A DNA stretch of 64,000 bases. It comes from Nostoc sp. PCC 7524 (GTDB lineage Bacteria > Cyanobacteriota > Cyanobacteriia > Cyanobacteriales > Nostocaceae). A model generated the notes under the pieces. The model searched no databases, was not told the DNA's origin, and saw nothing but the letters and a program-made list of their open reading frames with translations. Shown here one piece after another: positions 1-9,568 of this stretch. Each line of letters starts with the position of its first letter. Position 1 is the first letter of the stretch. Where the stretch lies: positions 2,068,501 through 2,132,500 of the forward strand of contig NC_019684.1 in the NCBI RefSeq assembly GCF_000316645.1, read 5' to 3'. The translations under genes and the position numbers were made by a program.

Positions 1-743
1 ATTATTATTTTCGCGTGCAAACCAGTGGCTGGCATCACATCCCACCCCAGGAAAAAGTTTTAATTGTTGGTTCCCACAATGGCGGACTGGCGGCTCCTGA
101 TATGTTGATGATGATGTATGATTGGTTTCGCAGATTTGGGGTGGAGCGACCTGTTTATGGTTTAATGCACCCCAAAGTCTGGCAAGTTACCCCCCAACTA
201 GCGCAAATGGTTGCCAAGACTGGTGCTATCATTGCTCATCCTAAGATGGCTATAGCGGCTTTGCGTTCTGGAGCCAGTGTACTGGTGTATCCGGGTGGAG
301 CAGAAGATGTTTTTCGCCCGCATTCTTTGCGTAATCAAATTTATTTTGCCGGACGGCAAGGATTTATCAAACTAGCATTGCGGGAGAATGTACCGATTGT
401 CCCGGCAATTTCTTATGGGGCGCACGATACCCTGATTGTACTAGCGGATTTATACAAGATGATGCAACGCCTGCATGAGTGGGGAATGCCTTGGTTATTT
501 GATATTGATCCAGAAGTATTTCCCATTTATGTAGGTTGGCCTTGGGGATTAGCTATTGGGCCATTACCCAACATTCCCTTTCCTGTAACTATTCAAACGC
601 GGGTTTGTCCACCGATTATATTTGAACGCTATGGCAGAGATGCAGCGAGCGATCGCCAGTATGTCAATGAATGCTATGAATTAGTTAAAAGTAAAATGCA
701 GCAAGAATTAGACCAACTGGTATTACTTCACCAAAAACATTAA
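1..743 (+). CDS. Lysophospholipid acyltransferase family protein (5' end outside window)
   Basis: The reading frame is open to the left edge (reads YYFRVQTSGW from base 3), so the GTG at 15 is internal and the true start lies upstream. The visible part has the acyl-acceptor block SHNGGLAAPD, a version of the PlsC/DGAT2 catalytic His motif. It is followed by the second block VYPGGAEDVFRP, which in this family binds the glycerol phosphate or lipid acceptor. The product should transfer an acyl group to a glycerolipid at the membrane. The C-terminal end is complete (TAA at 741-743). The substrate cannot be told from sequence, and wax ester or diacylglycerol acyltransferase activity is possible. 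Family call is firm, exact reaction unknown. Confidence 0.8.
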   Translation, partial: YYFRVQTSGWHHIPPQEKVLIVGSHNGGLAAPDMLMMMYDWFRRFGVERPVYGLMHPKVWQVTPQLAQMVAKTGAIIAHPKMAIAALRSGASVLVYPGGAEDVFRPHSLRNQIYFAGRQGFIKLALRENVPIVPAISYGAHDTLIVLADLYKMMQRLHEWGMPWLFDIDPEVFPIYVGWPWGLAIGPLPNIPFPVTIQTRVCPPIIFERYGRDAASDRQYVNECYELVKSKMQQELDQLVLLHQKH

Positions 744-872
744 TTATTCAATTTTTTAGTGTAGATATTTTCAATACCTACGACGGAAGACAGAGGATAG
801 AAAATTTTCTGAATTATTCTTACTCTGCCTTCTTTTTATATTATTTGCGAATGTTTTAACTGGTCAGAAAGA

Positions 873-1112
873 TTAGCTCTTGCTAATACGTTGTGCAAAT
901 AGTTCCTTTGCCCGATCTGCTAACTTGCAATTTGTATCTTTTACTTCTTGGAAGAAGTTAGCTAAGTCTCTATCTCCAGACGCATTGGCATCTTGAATAT
1001 ATTGTTCATAAACTGCGGCACCTTCCAGTGAGTGGTACATAACACTAATTAAATCAAAGTGTTCGTTTCTAGTGCCTGTATGACACTCGGCTTTATTCAT
1101 TACTGTTGCCAT
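873..1112 (-). CDS. Small conserved helical protein, ferritin-like in character
   Basis: A 79-residue protein with a good ribosome site: on the coding strand AGGAG sits 7 bases before the ATG at 1112. The sequence is rich in Glu, Asp, Ala and Leu and predicted mostly helical, with the stretch MYHSLEGAAVYEQYIQDA followed by DLANFFQEVKD. This spacing of Glu and Tyr resembles small ferritin-like or bacterioferritin-like helical proteins seen in cyanobacteria, but a complete di-iron motif is not evident. It is transcribed alone, convergent with the acyltransferase gene. Function unknown; existence as a gene is supported by the start site and the non-random composition. Confidence 0.75.
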   Translation of the reverse strand: MATVMNKAECHTGTRNEHFDLISVMYHSLEGAAVYEQYIQDANASGDRDLANFFQEVKDTNCKLADRAKELFAQRISKS

Positions 1113-1441
1113 CTTGATACTCCTATCTTGTCCATGACATTAATACAAGACTAGGTAATTATTAACTGATTATCCTTCATGCTAAAGATAGAAGAATAGT
1201 AATATTACGAATTATCAAATTTTGCACAAAATATAGTCCAAAATTTTCCTAATTCATCCTATTTTTGCGGTTATTCATTACTGTGGAATTAGAAATGAAC
1301 TAATCAAAACTACCAGACTCAAGCATAAATTCACCAGGAAATCATTCCCTCTGATAGATAGGTAGAACAAACCTTAGCAGTTAGCTTAAATAATGGGTGG
1401 AAGCCTGAGAATTTGGCAATTTATAGTGCGGAGCAGTAACA
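1113..1441. other. Intergenic region, divergent promoters
   Basis: 329 bases between two divergently transcribed genes. It is AT-rich and must hold the promoters of both the small helical protein (minus) and the P-type ATPase (plus). No convincing hairpin, repeat array or small gene was seen. A GGAG at 1430-1433 is the likely ribosome site for the ATPase start at 1442. Confidence 0.4.
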
Positions 1442-4162
1442 ATGGCGCAGCTGCATAATCAACCTTGGACTCAGACATTAGAAGAAATTTTTGATGAGCT
1501 TGATGTCTTTGCCAACCAAGGATTGACAGAATCAGAAGTTGAACGCCGTCGCCAACAATATGGCGAAAATCGCTTGCAGGAAACCAAAGGTAAGAGTGCT
1601 TGGCAAATCTTCATTGAACAATTCAAAAGTCTGATTATCGCTATATTAGCTGTGGCAGCAGCTCTATCATTTGCCTTCAGCCAATGGATAGAAGGGATTG
1701 CTGTCTTAATTGCAATTATTATTAATACTGCTATTGGTTTTTTTACAGAATACAAAGCTATCCGTTCAATGGAGGCGCTACAAAAACTCAGCAGCACCAC
1801 AACAAAAGTCCGACGTGGGGGTAGAGTACAAGAAATTCCAGCTGAAGAACTTGTGCCAGGAGATATTGTAGTCTTGGACAGTGGTGATGCGATCGCAGCT
1901 GATTTACGTCTAGTGGCTGCATCTAATTTGCAAGTCAATGAGTCATCCCTAACAGGGGAATCGGTGCCTGTCGGTAAAAGTTTACAACCTTTAGAATCCG
2001 ACATCCCCCTAGCAGACCGCAACAATATGCTTTACAAAGGGACGGCATTAACTCGCGGGACTGGGGAAGGGGTAGTAGTAGCGACGGGGATGAACACCGA
2101 ACTAGGTCACATTTCCGAATTAGCTGCACGCGCCGGACAAGAAGAAAAAACCCCCCTCGAAAAGCGACTCGATGAATTGGGTCAGTGGTTAGTGTGGGTG
2201 ACAATTGCCATTGTGATTGTCGTGGCTATCTCTGGGATTTTGGTAGGCAGAGATATTTTTGTCATGGTAGAAACTGCGATCGCCTTAGCGGTGGGTGCAG
2301 TTCCCGAAGGTTTGCCGATTGTGGCTACAGTCGCCTTAGCGCGGGGAATGTGGCGTATGGCCAAGCGTCATGCCCTGATTAATCAACTTTCCGCCGTGGA
2401 AACTCTCGGCGCAACCAGTATCATCTGTACCGACAAAACCGGCACACTCACGGAAAATCAGATGACTATTACCCGACTGATTTTAGATTCTGGCGAAATC
2501 CAAATTACCGGGGAAGGTTTACAAACACAAGGTAAGTTTCAACGCCACCATCAACAGCTAAATCCCGCAGAAAATCAAGTTCTGCAAGCAGCATTGGAAA
2601 TTGGGGTACTATGCAACAATGCCGCTTTGCAACCGGAAGGTTCCAACGAGAGTCGGGTAATTGGCGACCCAATGGAAGTGGCATTGTTAGTTGCAGGTGC
2701 TAAAGCTGGCATTCAACGCCAACAGTTACTCTCAAAAATGCCGGAAGTGCGGGAAGAGGCATTTGATCCAGACTTGAAAATGATGGCAACGATACATCAG
2801 GTAGATAGTCAATATCGATTTGCAGTTAAAGGCGCACCCGAAGTTGTGCTGCAAGCTTGTACTCGCATCCTTACAGACTCCGACTCTAAACAGATGAGCG
2901 AACAGGAGCGCCAACAGTGGCAAGAACGAGGCAATCAACTAGCTCAAAAAGGTTTAAGAATTCTGGCTTTAGCACAAAAAACCACTGCCTCTGAGCAAGC
3001 AGACCCCTACGAAGATTTGACTTTGTTAGGCGTTGTCGGCTTATTAGACCCTCCCCGTGAAGAAGTACGTCCAGCTATTAAAGAGTGTCAAGATGCGGGG
3101 ATACGGGTAATTATGGTGACAGGCGACCAAGCAGTGACAGCCCGCAACATTGCGATCGCTGTCGGTTTAACCGATGATCCCCAGGCGGATGTAGTACAAG
3201 GTCAAGACCTAAAAAACCCCGATGAATTATCCCCACAAGCACGCCGCCGCATTGTGCAAGCTTCGATTCTCGCTAGAGTCAGTCCAGAACAAAAACTGAA
3301 TTTAGTCACTCTGCATCAACGCGCTCAGGCTGTGGTGGCGATGACTGGGGATGGTGTTAACGATGCACCAGCCTTGCGAAAAGCCGATATTGGCGTAGCA
3401 ATGGGACAACGGGGAACCCAAGTTGCTAAAGAAGCCGCAGACATGGTACTTCAGGATGATGCTTTTGCCTCGATTGTAGCGGCAGTGGAACAGGGACGAG
3501 CGATTTTTAACAACATCCGCAAGTTTACAGTTTATCTGCTTTCCGGCAATGTGGGCGAGATTATCCTAGTGGCGGTGGCTTCCCTAATCAATGCACCTTT
3601 ACCACTGCTGCCATTACAAATTCTCTATATTAATGTCGTCAATGATGCCTTTCCTGCCTTAGCTTTGGGTGTAGGGGAAGGTGAACCAGCTTTGATGAAG
3701 CGTTCACCCCGTCCATCGCAGGAATCAATTTTAACTCGCCGTCATTGGTTAGCGATCGCAGGTTATGGTTTAGTGATTGCCGCTACATTGGGTGCTGCCT
3801 TTGCGATCGCTTTAACTTGGTTAGGGATGACACAACAGCAAGCCGTCACTGTCACATTTATGACTTTAGGTTTTACCAGATTGTGGCACGTTTTTAATAT
3901 GCGCGATCGGGACTCTGGTTTACTGCGTAATGAAATTAGCCGCAATCCTTACGTTTGGGGTGCGCTTATCCTGTGTACAGGTTTATTGCTCATCGCCGTT
4001 TACGTCCCCTTGCTATCAACTGTCCTACAAACAGCTAACCCAGGCATTAACGGCTGGCTGTTAATTATCGGCATGAGTCTCATACCATTAATCATTGGAC
4101 AAGGTGTGAAACTCATCAATAGCTACAAAGGCAAGCGAAGAACATCACGCCCAAAACATTAG
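1442..4162 (+). CDS. Type II cation-transporting P-type ATPase (Ca2+-ATPase/PacL type)
   Basis: A 906-residue membrane pump with every P-type landmark. These are an N-terminal cation-ATPase domain (LTESEVERRRQQYGENRL), the actuator motif SLTGESVPV, the M4 ion-site motif AVPEGLP, the phosphorylation motif DKTGTLT with Asp331, the nucleotide-domain KGAPE, TGDQ, and the hinge [10 protein letters not shown]5 carries Asn and Glu (SGNVGEII) and M6 reads LYINVVNDAFPAL, keeping the Asn and Asp that bind Ca2+ in SERCA-type pumps. It should therefore export Ca2+ (or Mn2+) using ATP. GGAG at 1430-1433 sits 8 bases before the ATG. Ion choice is inferred from the M4-M6 residues, and Na+ transport is not excluded. 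Confidence 0.9.
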   Translation: MAQLHNQPWTQTLEEIFDELDVFANQGLTESEVERRRQQYGENRLQETKGKSAWQIFIEQFKSLIIAILAVAAALSFAFSQWIEGIAVLIAIIINTAIGFFTEYKAIRSMEALQKLSSTTTKVRRGGRVQEIPAEELVPGDIVVLDSGDAIAADLRLVAASNLQVNESSLTGESVPVGKSLQPLESDIPLADRNNMLYKGTALTRGTGEGVVVATGMNTELGHISELAARAGQEEKTPLEKRLDELGQWLVWVTIAIVIVVAISGILVGRDIFVMVETAIALAVGAVPEGLPIVATVALARGMWRMAKRHALINQLSAVETLGATSIICTDKTGTLTENQMTITRLILDSGEIQITGEGLQTQGKFQRHHQQLNPAENQVLQAALEIGVLCNNAALQPEGSNESRVIGDPMEVALLVAGAKAGIQRQQLLSKMPEVREEAFDPDLKMMATIHQVDSQYRFAVKGAPEVVLQACTRILTDSDSKQMSEQERQQWQERGNQLAQKGLRILALAQKTTASEQADPYEDLTLLGVVGLLDPPREEVRPAIKECQDAGIRVIMVTGDQAVTARNIAIAVGLTDDPQADVVQGQDLKNPDELSPQARRRIVQASILARVSPEQKLNLVTLHQRAQAVVAMTGDGVNDAPALRKADIGVAMGQRGTQVAKEAADMVLQDDAFASIVAAVEQGRAIFNNIRKFTVYLLSGNVGEIILVAVASLINAPLPLLPLQILYINVVNDAFPALALGVGEGEPALMKRSPRPSQESILTRRHWLAIAGYGLVIAATLGAAFAIALTWLGMTQQQAVTVTFMTLGFTRLWHVFNMRDRDSGLLRNEISRNPYVWGALILCTGLLLIAVYVPLLSTVLQTANPGINGWLLIIGMSLIPLIIGQGVKLINSYKGKRRTSRPKH

Positions 4163-4198
4163 GGGCTTCCAACTAAAAAAATATCCAATCGCTTTGGT

Positions 4199-4330
4199 AA
4201 GCAGGGGGAGCAGAGGAGCAGAGGAGCAGAGGTGCAGGGGAGGCAGGGGAGGCAGGGGAGGCAGGGGGAGCAGGGGAAGAGAAATCCCATGCCCTATGAC
4301 CAATCCCCAATACCCAATCCCCAATCCTAG
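4199..4330. repeat. Composite heptamer-type repeat module, G-rich then C-rich
   Basis: Begins about 37 bases after the ATPase stop. The left part (about 4203-4280) is a G-rich run of GGGGAGCA and GGGGAGGCA units. The right part (about 4299-4328) is C-rich CCCAATCCCCAATAC heptamers. The same two-armed arrangement recurs throughout the window. The arms are roughly complementary and could pair in a transcript. Confidence 0.85.
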
Positions 4331-4413
4331 TAATAAATTTTACTACTTACCTATTTACTGCTAATTAACCTAGAGCAAAATAGAATATAAAAAAACACCA
4401 AGCAAGCATACTT

Positions 4414-5628
4414 ATGTGGTCTTCAGAGGGCAAAGCAGCTGATACCGGAGCCAGTAGACAGCAACAAATCAACACAGCTTCCAACAATGGAGAGCAGGAA
4501 TCTGAACGTGAGCAAATATTTCACCTGATTGATAGCCTCCTATCCTTTGAAGCTTGTCTGTACCATCAAATTTTGCCTCTGAGGTTAGAAAACAATCAGC
4601 TATTGTTAGGGATGGTACATCCCCAAGAGAGCGGCGCACTAGATTATGTGAATCGTATTATCTCCTATCTCCATTACACGATGGTGACACAGGAAATTGC
4701 TGCCGATATCCACCGCACTACCCTTTCAGCCTACCTCAACTATAAAAATACAGCTCACATAGATCAGCAATCAACAGAACTGCTAACAATACCGGGTATT
4801 TTAGAACAGAGTCCAAATACCACAGCCAAATTGCCGGATGCTGTACCCACCCGCTCACAAGAGATGCACTCACCAAATACTCAACACTCTTCTGAACAAC
4901 CAGGAGATGTTTCTGTCAGCCCAACTGCTAAGAATTCTGTTCCACATTCTCACGTTGTTCCAACACACAAACATGAACCAGAAGAGAATGTAGTTTTCAG
5001 CGATGTGACTGTTTTACAGGTACAAGTTCCAGATATATCTACCTCTATCGAATCACTTTTACATTTACCACCTAAAAAATTACTAGAAGAACTACTAGGG
5101 CGAGTATTAACCGGAGGCATTGGTCGTCTATATTTAGAAAGACAACCCTATCAAGGCAGAATCATCTGGACTGATAATGGAGTGTTGCAGTCCGTATTAG
5201 AAAATATCCCCCTCTCACTTTTTCAAGGGGTACTCAACGAATTAAAGCGGTTTGCTGCCTTACCTGTCAGCAGGCTGGCAGAACCAAGACAGATAGAGAA
5301 AGAATGCTTATATCAACAAAGTCGTGTGTTATTGCGCGTCCGGGTGATGCCAGGAGTAAACGGCGAAGAGGCTACCCTACAAGTGCTACGAGGGGCAGCT
5401 TTAAAATTTTATCAACAGCAACAGTTAGCTCATCTGAGTCGAGATGTCATAGGCATTTCTCAACAACTCAGCTATAAATTACATGAGTTACACCAAAGAC
5501 TATTGCTAAATCCTAGCCTCAAATCTGAACAATCAGAAGCCATAGTTGCTCTCAATCGCATCGTGGAAAATCTAGACCAACAAATCAAAACCCTGGCAGC
5601 AAACCACCAGTTACCAATAGATGGTTAA
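4414..5628 (+). CDS. PilB/GspE-like protein with MshEN domain but no ATPase domain
   Basis: 404 residues. Residues about 35-110 resemble the MshEN/GspE N-terminal domain that can bind cyclic di-GMP in pilus and secretion ATPases (HLIDSLLSFEACLYHQ, LLLGMVHPQESGALDYVN). A low-complexity Ser/Pro/His linker follows (about 125-195). Residues about 215-330 resemble the PAS-like N-subdomain of PilB/PilT ATPases (KKLLEELLGRVLTGGIGRLY, NGEEATLQVLRG). The RecA-like ATPase domain that normally follows is missing: no Walker A is present, and the protein ends in a predicted coiled coil. It may be a regulatory paralog that joins a pilus ATPase or senses cyclic di-GMP without hydrolysing ATP. Domain reading is from motif patterns only. 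Confidence 0.7.
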   Translation: MWSSEGKAADTGASRQQQINTASNNGEQESEREQIFHLIDSLLSFEACLYHQILPLRLENNQLLLGMVHPQESGALDYVNRIISYLHYTMVTQEIAADIHRTTLSAYLNYKNTAHIDQQSTELLTIPGILEQSPNTTAKLPDAVPTRSQEMHSPNTQHSSEQPGDVSVSPTAKNSVPHSHVVPTHKHEPEENVVFSDVTVLQVQVPDISTSIESLLHLPPKKLLEELLGRVLTGGIGRLYLERQPYQGRIIWTDNGVLQSVLENIPLSLFQGVLNELKRFAALPVSRLAEPRQIEKECLYQQSRVLLRVRVMPGVNGEEATLQVLRGAALKFYQQQQLAHLSRDVIGISQQLSYKLHELHQRLLLNPSLKSEQSEAIVALNRIVENLDQQIKTLAANHQLPIDG

Positions 5629-5830
5629 TCCTAGTTCTGTCAGTAAAACCTCTGATTGCGATCTGATCCACAATTGTTATGTTGTAAAGGCAAGCTAGAC
5701 TATCTGATTGAGATATTCTGGTTAAATTTATTACCAATTTTTTGTAGATTTGACTGTCGGATTGGCTTTGATAAATGTCAAAATAGCTAGCTGAATTTTC
5801 TATCCCAAATTTATTATTAGTAGATATTTC

Positions 5831-6514
5831 ATGCAAACTGAGGTTTTTAGTGAAATTTTCCCTTTACTGAGTACAGCCAACCCACAAACCCTAGAATGGC
5901 TGTTCAACGTGGCAATTGAACACGAATATCCAGCCGGAAGAGCTGTGTTGATGGAAGATGCCTGGGGTAACGCAGTTTACTTCATAGTTGCTGGCTGGGT
6001 GAAAGTCCGACGCACCTGTGGCGAGGAGGCTGTAGCCTTGGCAATTTTGGGTAGGGGTGATTTTTTTGGCGAAATGGCAATTTTAGATGAATCTCCCCGT
6101 TCTACAGATGTCATCGCCCTTTCAACCGTAAAATTGCTCAGTATTTCCAGAGAACGGTTTATTCAAATCCTATTTAAAGATCCCCAGTTACATCACCGAA
6201 TGCTGCAATTAATGGTGCGGCGATTGCGACAGATCAACCAACGCTTACAAATCAGGTCTTCACCACCTGCTGTCAAACTCGCCCATACCCTAGTGAGTTT
6301 AGGTGAAAGCTATGGTTATGAGTCGGAAACAGGTAAGGAAATTTTTAACATCCCCTTTAAAGATTTAGCAGAGGTGACAGAAATTGGCATTGAAGAAACA
6401 ACTAAAATCATGGAAAAACTACATGAGAAAGGCTGGATAAAAATTGACAATACCAACCATATCATTGACCTCATCAACTTCAAACAGTTGATGAATTTGG
6501 CAGGTAAAGTCTGA
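5831..6514 (+). CDS. Crp/Fnr-family transcriptional regulator
   Basis: 227 residues. The N-terminal half is a cyclic-nucleotide-binding-type beta barrel (AVYFIVAGWVKVRRTCGEE, ILGRGDFFGEMAILDESPRS, with the phosphate-binding cassette GEMAILDESPRS). The long dimerisation helix follows (RMLQLMVRRLRQINQRLQ), then a Crp-type winged helix (FKDLAEVTEIGIEETTKIME). The cassette has Glu and Arg as in cAMP binders, but the ligand cannot be fixed from sequence. It is not NtcA, which has a different recognition helix. It stands alone after a 200-base gap, and no ribosome site is visible before the ATG. Confidence 0.88.
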   Translation: MQTEVFSEIFPLLSTANPQTLEWLFNVAIEHEYPAGRAVLMEDAWGNAVYFIVAGWVKVRRTCGEEAVALAILGRGDFFGEMAILDESPRSTDVIALSTVKLLSISRERFIQILFKDPQLHHRMLQLMVRRLRQINQRLQIRSSPPAVKLAHTLVSLGESYGYESETGKEIFNIPFKDLAEVTEIGIEETTKIMEKLHEKGWIKIDNTNHIIDLINFKQLMNLAGKV

Positions 6515-6861
6515 TGATCACTAGGTATTAGGATTTGATTTATAAATTAAATCTTAAGTTTTATCTTATGGGTTTGTTAGTATAATACCTGTGTAATTTA
6601 ATATTTATTTTATTAATGTCCTCAGAGAAAATAGTGTCCTGTTAATAAAAATTAGATCGTTCAGTCTTCAGCCTAGAACCAGGAGCCTTGCTGAGTTTTA
6701 CCCAGAGTGTCTTCAGGAGATTATCTCTGTTGTATTAACTGGCTTAAGTGTATCCCTGCGTGCTGAGTCAATATTGGTTAACTATTGACTATTGACCATG
6801 AACTATTAACTATTAACTATGGACTGACTTTTGACTCCGAACTTATCACTCTTAACTACAG
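6515..6861. repeat. Intergenic region with heptamer repeats AACTATT/GACTATT
   Basis: 347 bases without a gene. From about 6779 to 6835 it carries a run of near-identical 7-base units (AACTATT, GACTATT, GACCATG, AACTATG, GACTGAC) that ends about 26 bases before the next start codon. The rest is AT-rich and unremarkable. A related heptamer (CCATAGT) recurs in reverse at about 48322-48343. Confidence 0.7.
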
Positions 6862-8646
6862 ATGACTGAAGCAACAGCACCTCGTATCGATATTGGCGTT
6901 CAGGAAACCGTGCCGACGATTCATTACCAGGTGGCAATGCCCCAACCAGAAACGCATCTATTTGATGTGAAGTTACAAATTGTAAACCACACATCATCAA
7001 TTCTTGACTTAAAAATGCCGGTATGGACACCAGGATCATACTTGGTGCGGGAGTACGCCAAGAATTTACAAGACTTTACTGCTTTTGCAGGCGATAAGCC
7101 TTTACCTTGGCGAAAACTTAGTAAAAATCACTGGCAGATAGCCAAAGGTGATGTGTCAGAAGTAACGGTGAGCTACCGCATCTTTGCCAATGAACTATCG
7201 GTAAGAACAAATCACTTAGATGCTACCCACGGCTACTTTAATGGAGCAGCACTGTTTTTAAGACTACTGGGGTGCGAGAATCTACCTATTCGTGTTACGG
7301 TCATACCACCTCATCCTCAATGGTCGGTAACGACTCCCTTACCGACCATAGGAGAGCAGTCTAATACTTTCTATGCTGCTGATTTTGATACCTTAGTAGA
7401 TAGTCCCTTTGAGGTTGGTGAACATCAGTTACATCACTTTGAGGTGTTAGGAAAACCTCATGAATTAGCAATTTGGGGACATGGAAATTTTCAAGTACAG
7501 CCACTCATTAGGGATATTCAAAAACTGATCCAAGTGGAAGCCCAGATGTTTGGCGGTTTGCCTTACGATCGCTACATCTTTTTGCTACATTTGTTTGCTC
7601 AAGCCTATGGGGGTTTGGAGCATAAAAACTCCTGCTCTTTGATTTATCAACGTTTTGGATTTCGCACTCAGGATAAGTATGAACGCTTCTTGCAACTGGT
7701 AGCCCATGAGTTCTTTCACTTGTGGAACGTTAAACGCATCCGTCCCAAAGCTTTAGAGGTATTTAATTACGACCAAGAAAGCTACACACCGTCTTTATGG
7801 TTCTGTGAGGGAACTACCAGTTACTATGACTTGTTAATTCCTTTGCGGGCAGGAATTTATGATGCTAAGACATACTTAAATTACTGGAGTAAAGAAATTA
7901 CTAGATTTCTCACCACACCAGGGCGGAAAGTACAATCGTTAGCAGAATCAAGTTTTGATGCTTGGATTAAACTCTATCGCCCAGATGCTAATAGTAATAA
8001 TTCTCAAATTTCCTATTATTTGAAGGGAGAAATGGTTTCTTTGCTGCTAGATTTGCTCATTAGAGCGCGTCATCGCAATCAGCGTTCCTTAGATGATGTG
8101 ATGCGGCAAATGTGGCATGAATTTGGACAAGCAGAAATTGGCTACACTCCAGAACAGTTACAAGCAGTGATTGAATCTGTCGCCGGGGTAGATTTAACTG
8201 ATTTCTGTGAACTTTACATTGATGGCACTGAAGAATTACCCTTTGATCAGTACCTGATACCCTTTGGTTTGCATTTGGTGACAGAGAGGGAAGAAGAACC
8301 CTACTTTGGGCTGAAGGTAAACACAGAAAATGGCAGGGAAATGATTAAATTTGTGGAAGCAGGTTCTCCCGCCCAACTAGCAGGAATTGATGCAGGTGAT
8401 GAGTTGCTGGCGATTGGGGGAATTAAGGTAACAGCCCATCACTTGAGCGATCGCCTCAAAGATTTTCAACCAAATGATAAAATTCAGGTGACAGTTTTCC
8501 ATCAAGATGAATTGCGTACCCATATTGTCACTTTGGATCAACCACGTCCTACTAAATATCAAGTCGTACCAGTCAAGAATCCTGATCCTGCTCAACAAGA
8601 CAATTTTGCTGGGTGGCTAGGTTTTCCTATATCCACTGTTTGTTGA
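6862..8646 (+). CDS. M61-family metallopeptidase with PDZ domain
   Basis: 594 residues. It has the long N-terminal beta-rich domain typical of M61 (glycyl aminopeptidase) enzymes, then the zinc motif HEFFH (His282, Glu283, His286) followed by LWNVKRIRP. The third zinc ligand is Glu316 in WFCEGTTSYYD. Residues about 480-575 form a PDZ-type domain (EAGSPAQLAGIDAGDELLAI). No signal peptide is evident, so the peptidase is probably cytosolic. It should remove N-terminal residues from peptides. The gene is followed by a strong terminator at 8675-8719. The start at 6862 fits the family length; no Shine-Dalgarno sequence is seen. Confidence 0.92.
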   Translation: MTEATAPRIDIGVQETVPTIHYQVAMPQPETHLFDVKLQIVNHTSSILDLKMPVWTPGSYLVREYAKNLQDFTAFAGDKPLPWRKLSKNHWQIAKGDVSEVTVSYRIFANELSVRTNHLDATHGYFNGAALFLRLLGCENLPIRVTVIPPHPQWSVTTPLPTIGEQSNTFYAADFDTLVDSPFEVGEHQLHHFEVLGKPHELAIWGHGNFQVQPLIRDIQKLIQVEAQMFGGLPYDRYIFLLHLFAQAYGGLEHKNSCSLIYQRFGFRTQDKYERFLQLVAHEFFHLWNVKRIRPKALEVFNYDQESYTPSLWFCEGTTSYYDLLIPLRAGIYDAKTYLNYWSKEITRFLTTPGRKVQSLAESSFDAWIKLYRPDANSNNSQISYYLKGEMVSLLLDLLIRARHRNQRSLDDVMRQMWHEFGQAEIGYTPEQLQAVIESVAGVDLTDFCELYIDGTEELPFDQYLIPFGLHLVTEREEEPYFGLKVNTENGREMIKFVEAGSPAQLAGIDAGDELLAIGGIKVTAHHLSDRLKDFQPNDKIQVTVFHQDELRTHIVTLDQPRPTKYQVVPVKNPDPAQQDNFAGWLGFPISTVC

Positions 8647-8674
8647 GCCAATTAACATCTCTTTTGATATCTGT

Positions 8675-8719
8675 AATAAAGTCAGCCTTTAAATTCATGG
8701 GAGGCTGACTTTATTTTTA
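8675..8719 (+). terminator. Rho-independent terminator after the M61 peptidase gene
   Basis: A perfect 14-base stem, left arm 8675-8688 (AATAAAGTCAGCCT) and right arm 8702-8715, with a 13-base loop, followed by a T run. It lies 29 bases after the stop codon. This is the cleanest terminator in the window. Confidence 0.9.
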
Positions 8720-8793
8720 ACTTGTCATTTAGAAAAATAAATGTCAAAAATGTATGTAAATTCTGCAAGTTTAGGAAAAGTCAGGAAAGTACA

Positions 8794-9462
8794 ATGGCAA
8801 ACTTTGAAATTATTGAAAGAGAGAGCTTACGGTTAGTCAAAATAACTTTACAAAACGAAACGGTACGCACTGAGTCTGGTGCAATGTACTATATACGTGG
8901 CAATGTGACAATGCAATCTAAAGCCCCATCAGCAGGGGGATTTTTAAAATCTCTAGCTACAGGAGAAAATATTTTTCGTCCTACTTATACAGGTAGCGGC
9001 GAATTATATTTAGAACCATCTTTATCTGGTTATCACATTTTAGAATTAGATGGTGATGAATGGATTTTAGATAGTGGTGCTTATTGGGCAAGTGATGGCA
9101 GTATTGAAGTGGGAATTGAGCGAAATAAATTCATATCTGGCTTAATTGGTGGCGAAGGTTTGTTTCAAACCAAAGTTAAAGGTAGAGGCAAAGTTGTCAT
9201 GGTAGCGCAAGGGCCTGTAGAGGTGGTGCATTTGCGAAACGACAGATTAGTAGTGGATGGTAACTTTGCGATCGCTCGGACAACTACCTTAAATTATCGC
9301 GTTGAAAAAGCTACCAAATCTCTGTTAGGTTCTATGACCTCTGGTGAATTTTTAGTTAATACTTTTGAAGGAACTGGTACTGTGTTGCTGGCTCCCGTAC
9401 CTTATTGGCAAGTGATGATGTTACGCCAAATCACAGCAGCAATACCCAAAACGTCTAGTTAG
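8794..9462 (+). CDS. AIM24 family protein (DUF124)
   Basis: The start is set at the ATG at 8794 because AGGAAAG sits directly upstream. The longer frame from a TTG at 8722 would begin inside the terminator region. The 222-residue product is almost all beta strand with glycine turns (VRTESGAMYYIRGNVTMQSK, VKGRGKVVMVAQGP, FEGTGTVLLAPVPYWQ). These are marks of the AIM24/TIGR00266 family, named after a yeast mitochondrial protein. The biochemical role is unknown across the family. There is no signal peptide. It stands alone, 106 bases before the acetamidase-like gene. Confidence 0.85.
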   Translation: MANFEIIERESLRLVKITLQNETVRTESGAMYYIRGNVTMQSKAPSAGGFLKSLATGENIFRPTYTGSGELYLEPSLSGYHILELDGDEWILDSGAYWASDGSIEVGIERNKFISGLIGGEGLFQTKVKGRGKVVMVAQGPVEVVHLRNDRLVVDGNFAIARTTTLNYRVEKATKSLLGSMTSGEFLVNTFEGTGTVLLAPVPYWQVMMLRQITAAIPKTSS

Positions 9463-9568
9463 TAAGTATCAATACTGACTTAAAATTGCTGAAGGTGTAA
9501 GTAAGTTATCGACACAGCAACAAAACCGCTATTCTAAGCAATAATACTCAGCAAATATCATAGCGGCA

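Noticed and set aside
1471..2204. Minus-strand frames of 184 and 89 residues inside the P-type ATPase gene
   Set aside because: Antisense to a gene with all P-type motifs; no start site and no recognisable domain.
8722..8793. N-terminal extension of the AIM24 protein from TTG
   Set aside because: Overlaps the T-rich end of the terminator and adds an uncharacteristic Cys/Lys stretch; ATG at 8794 has a good ribosome site.
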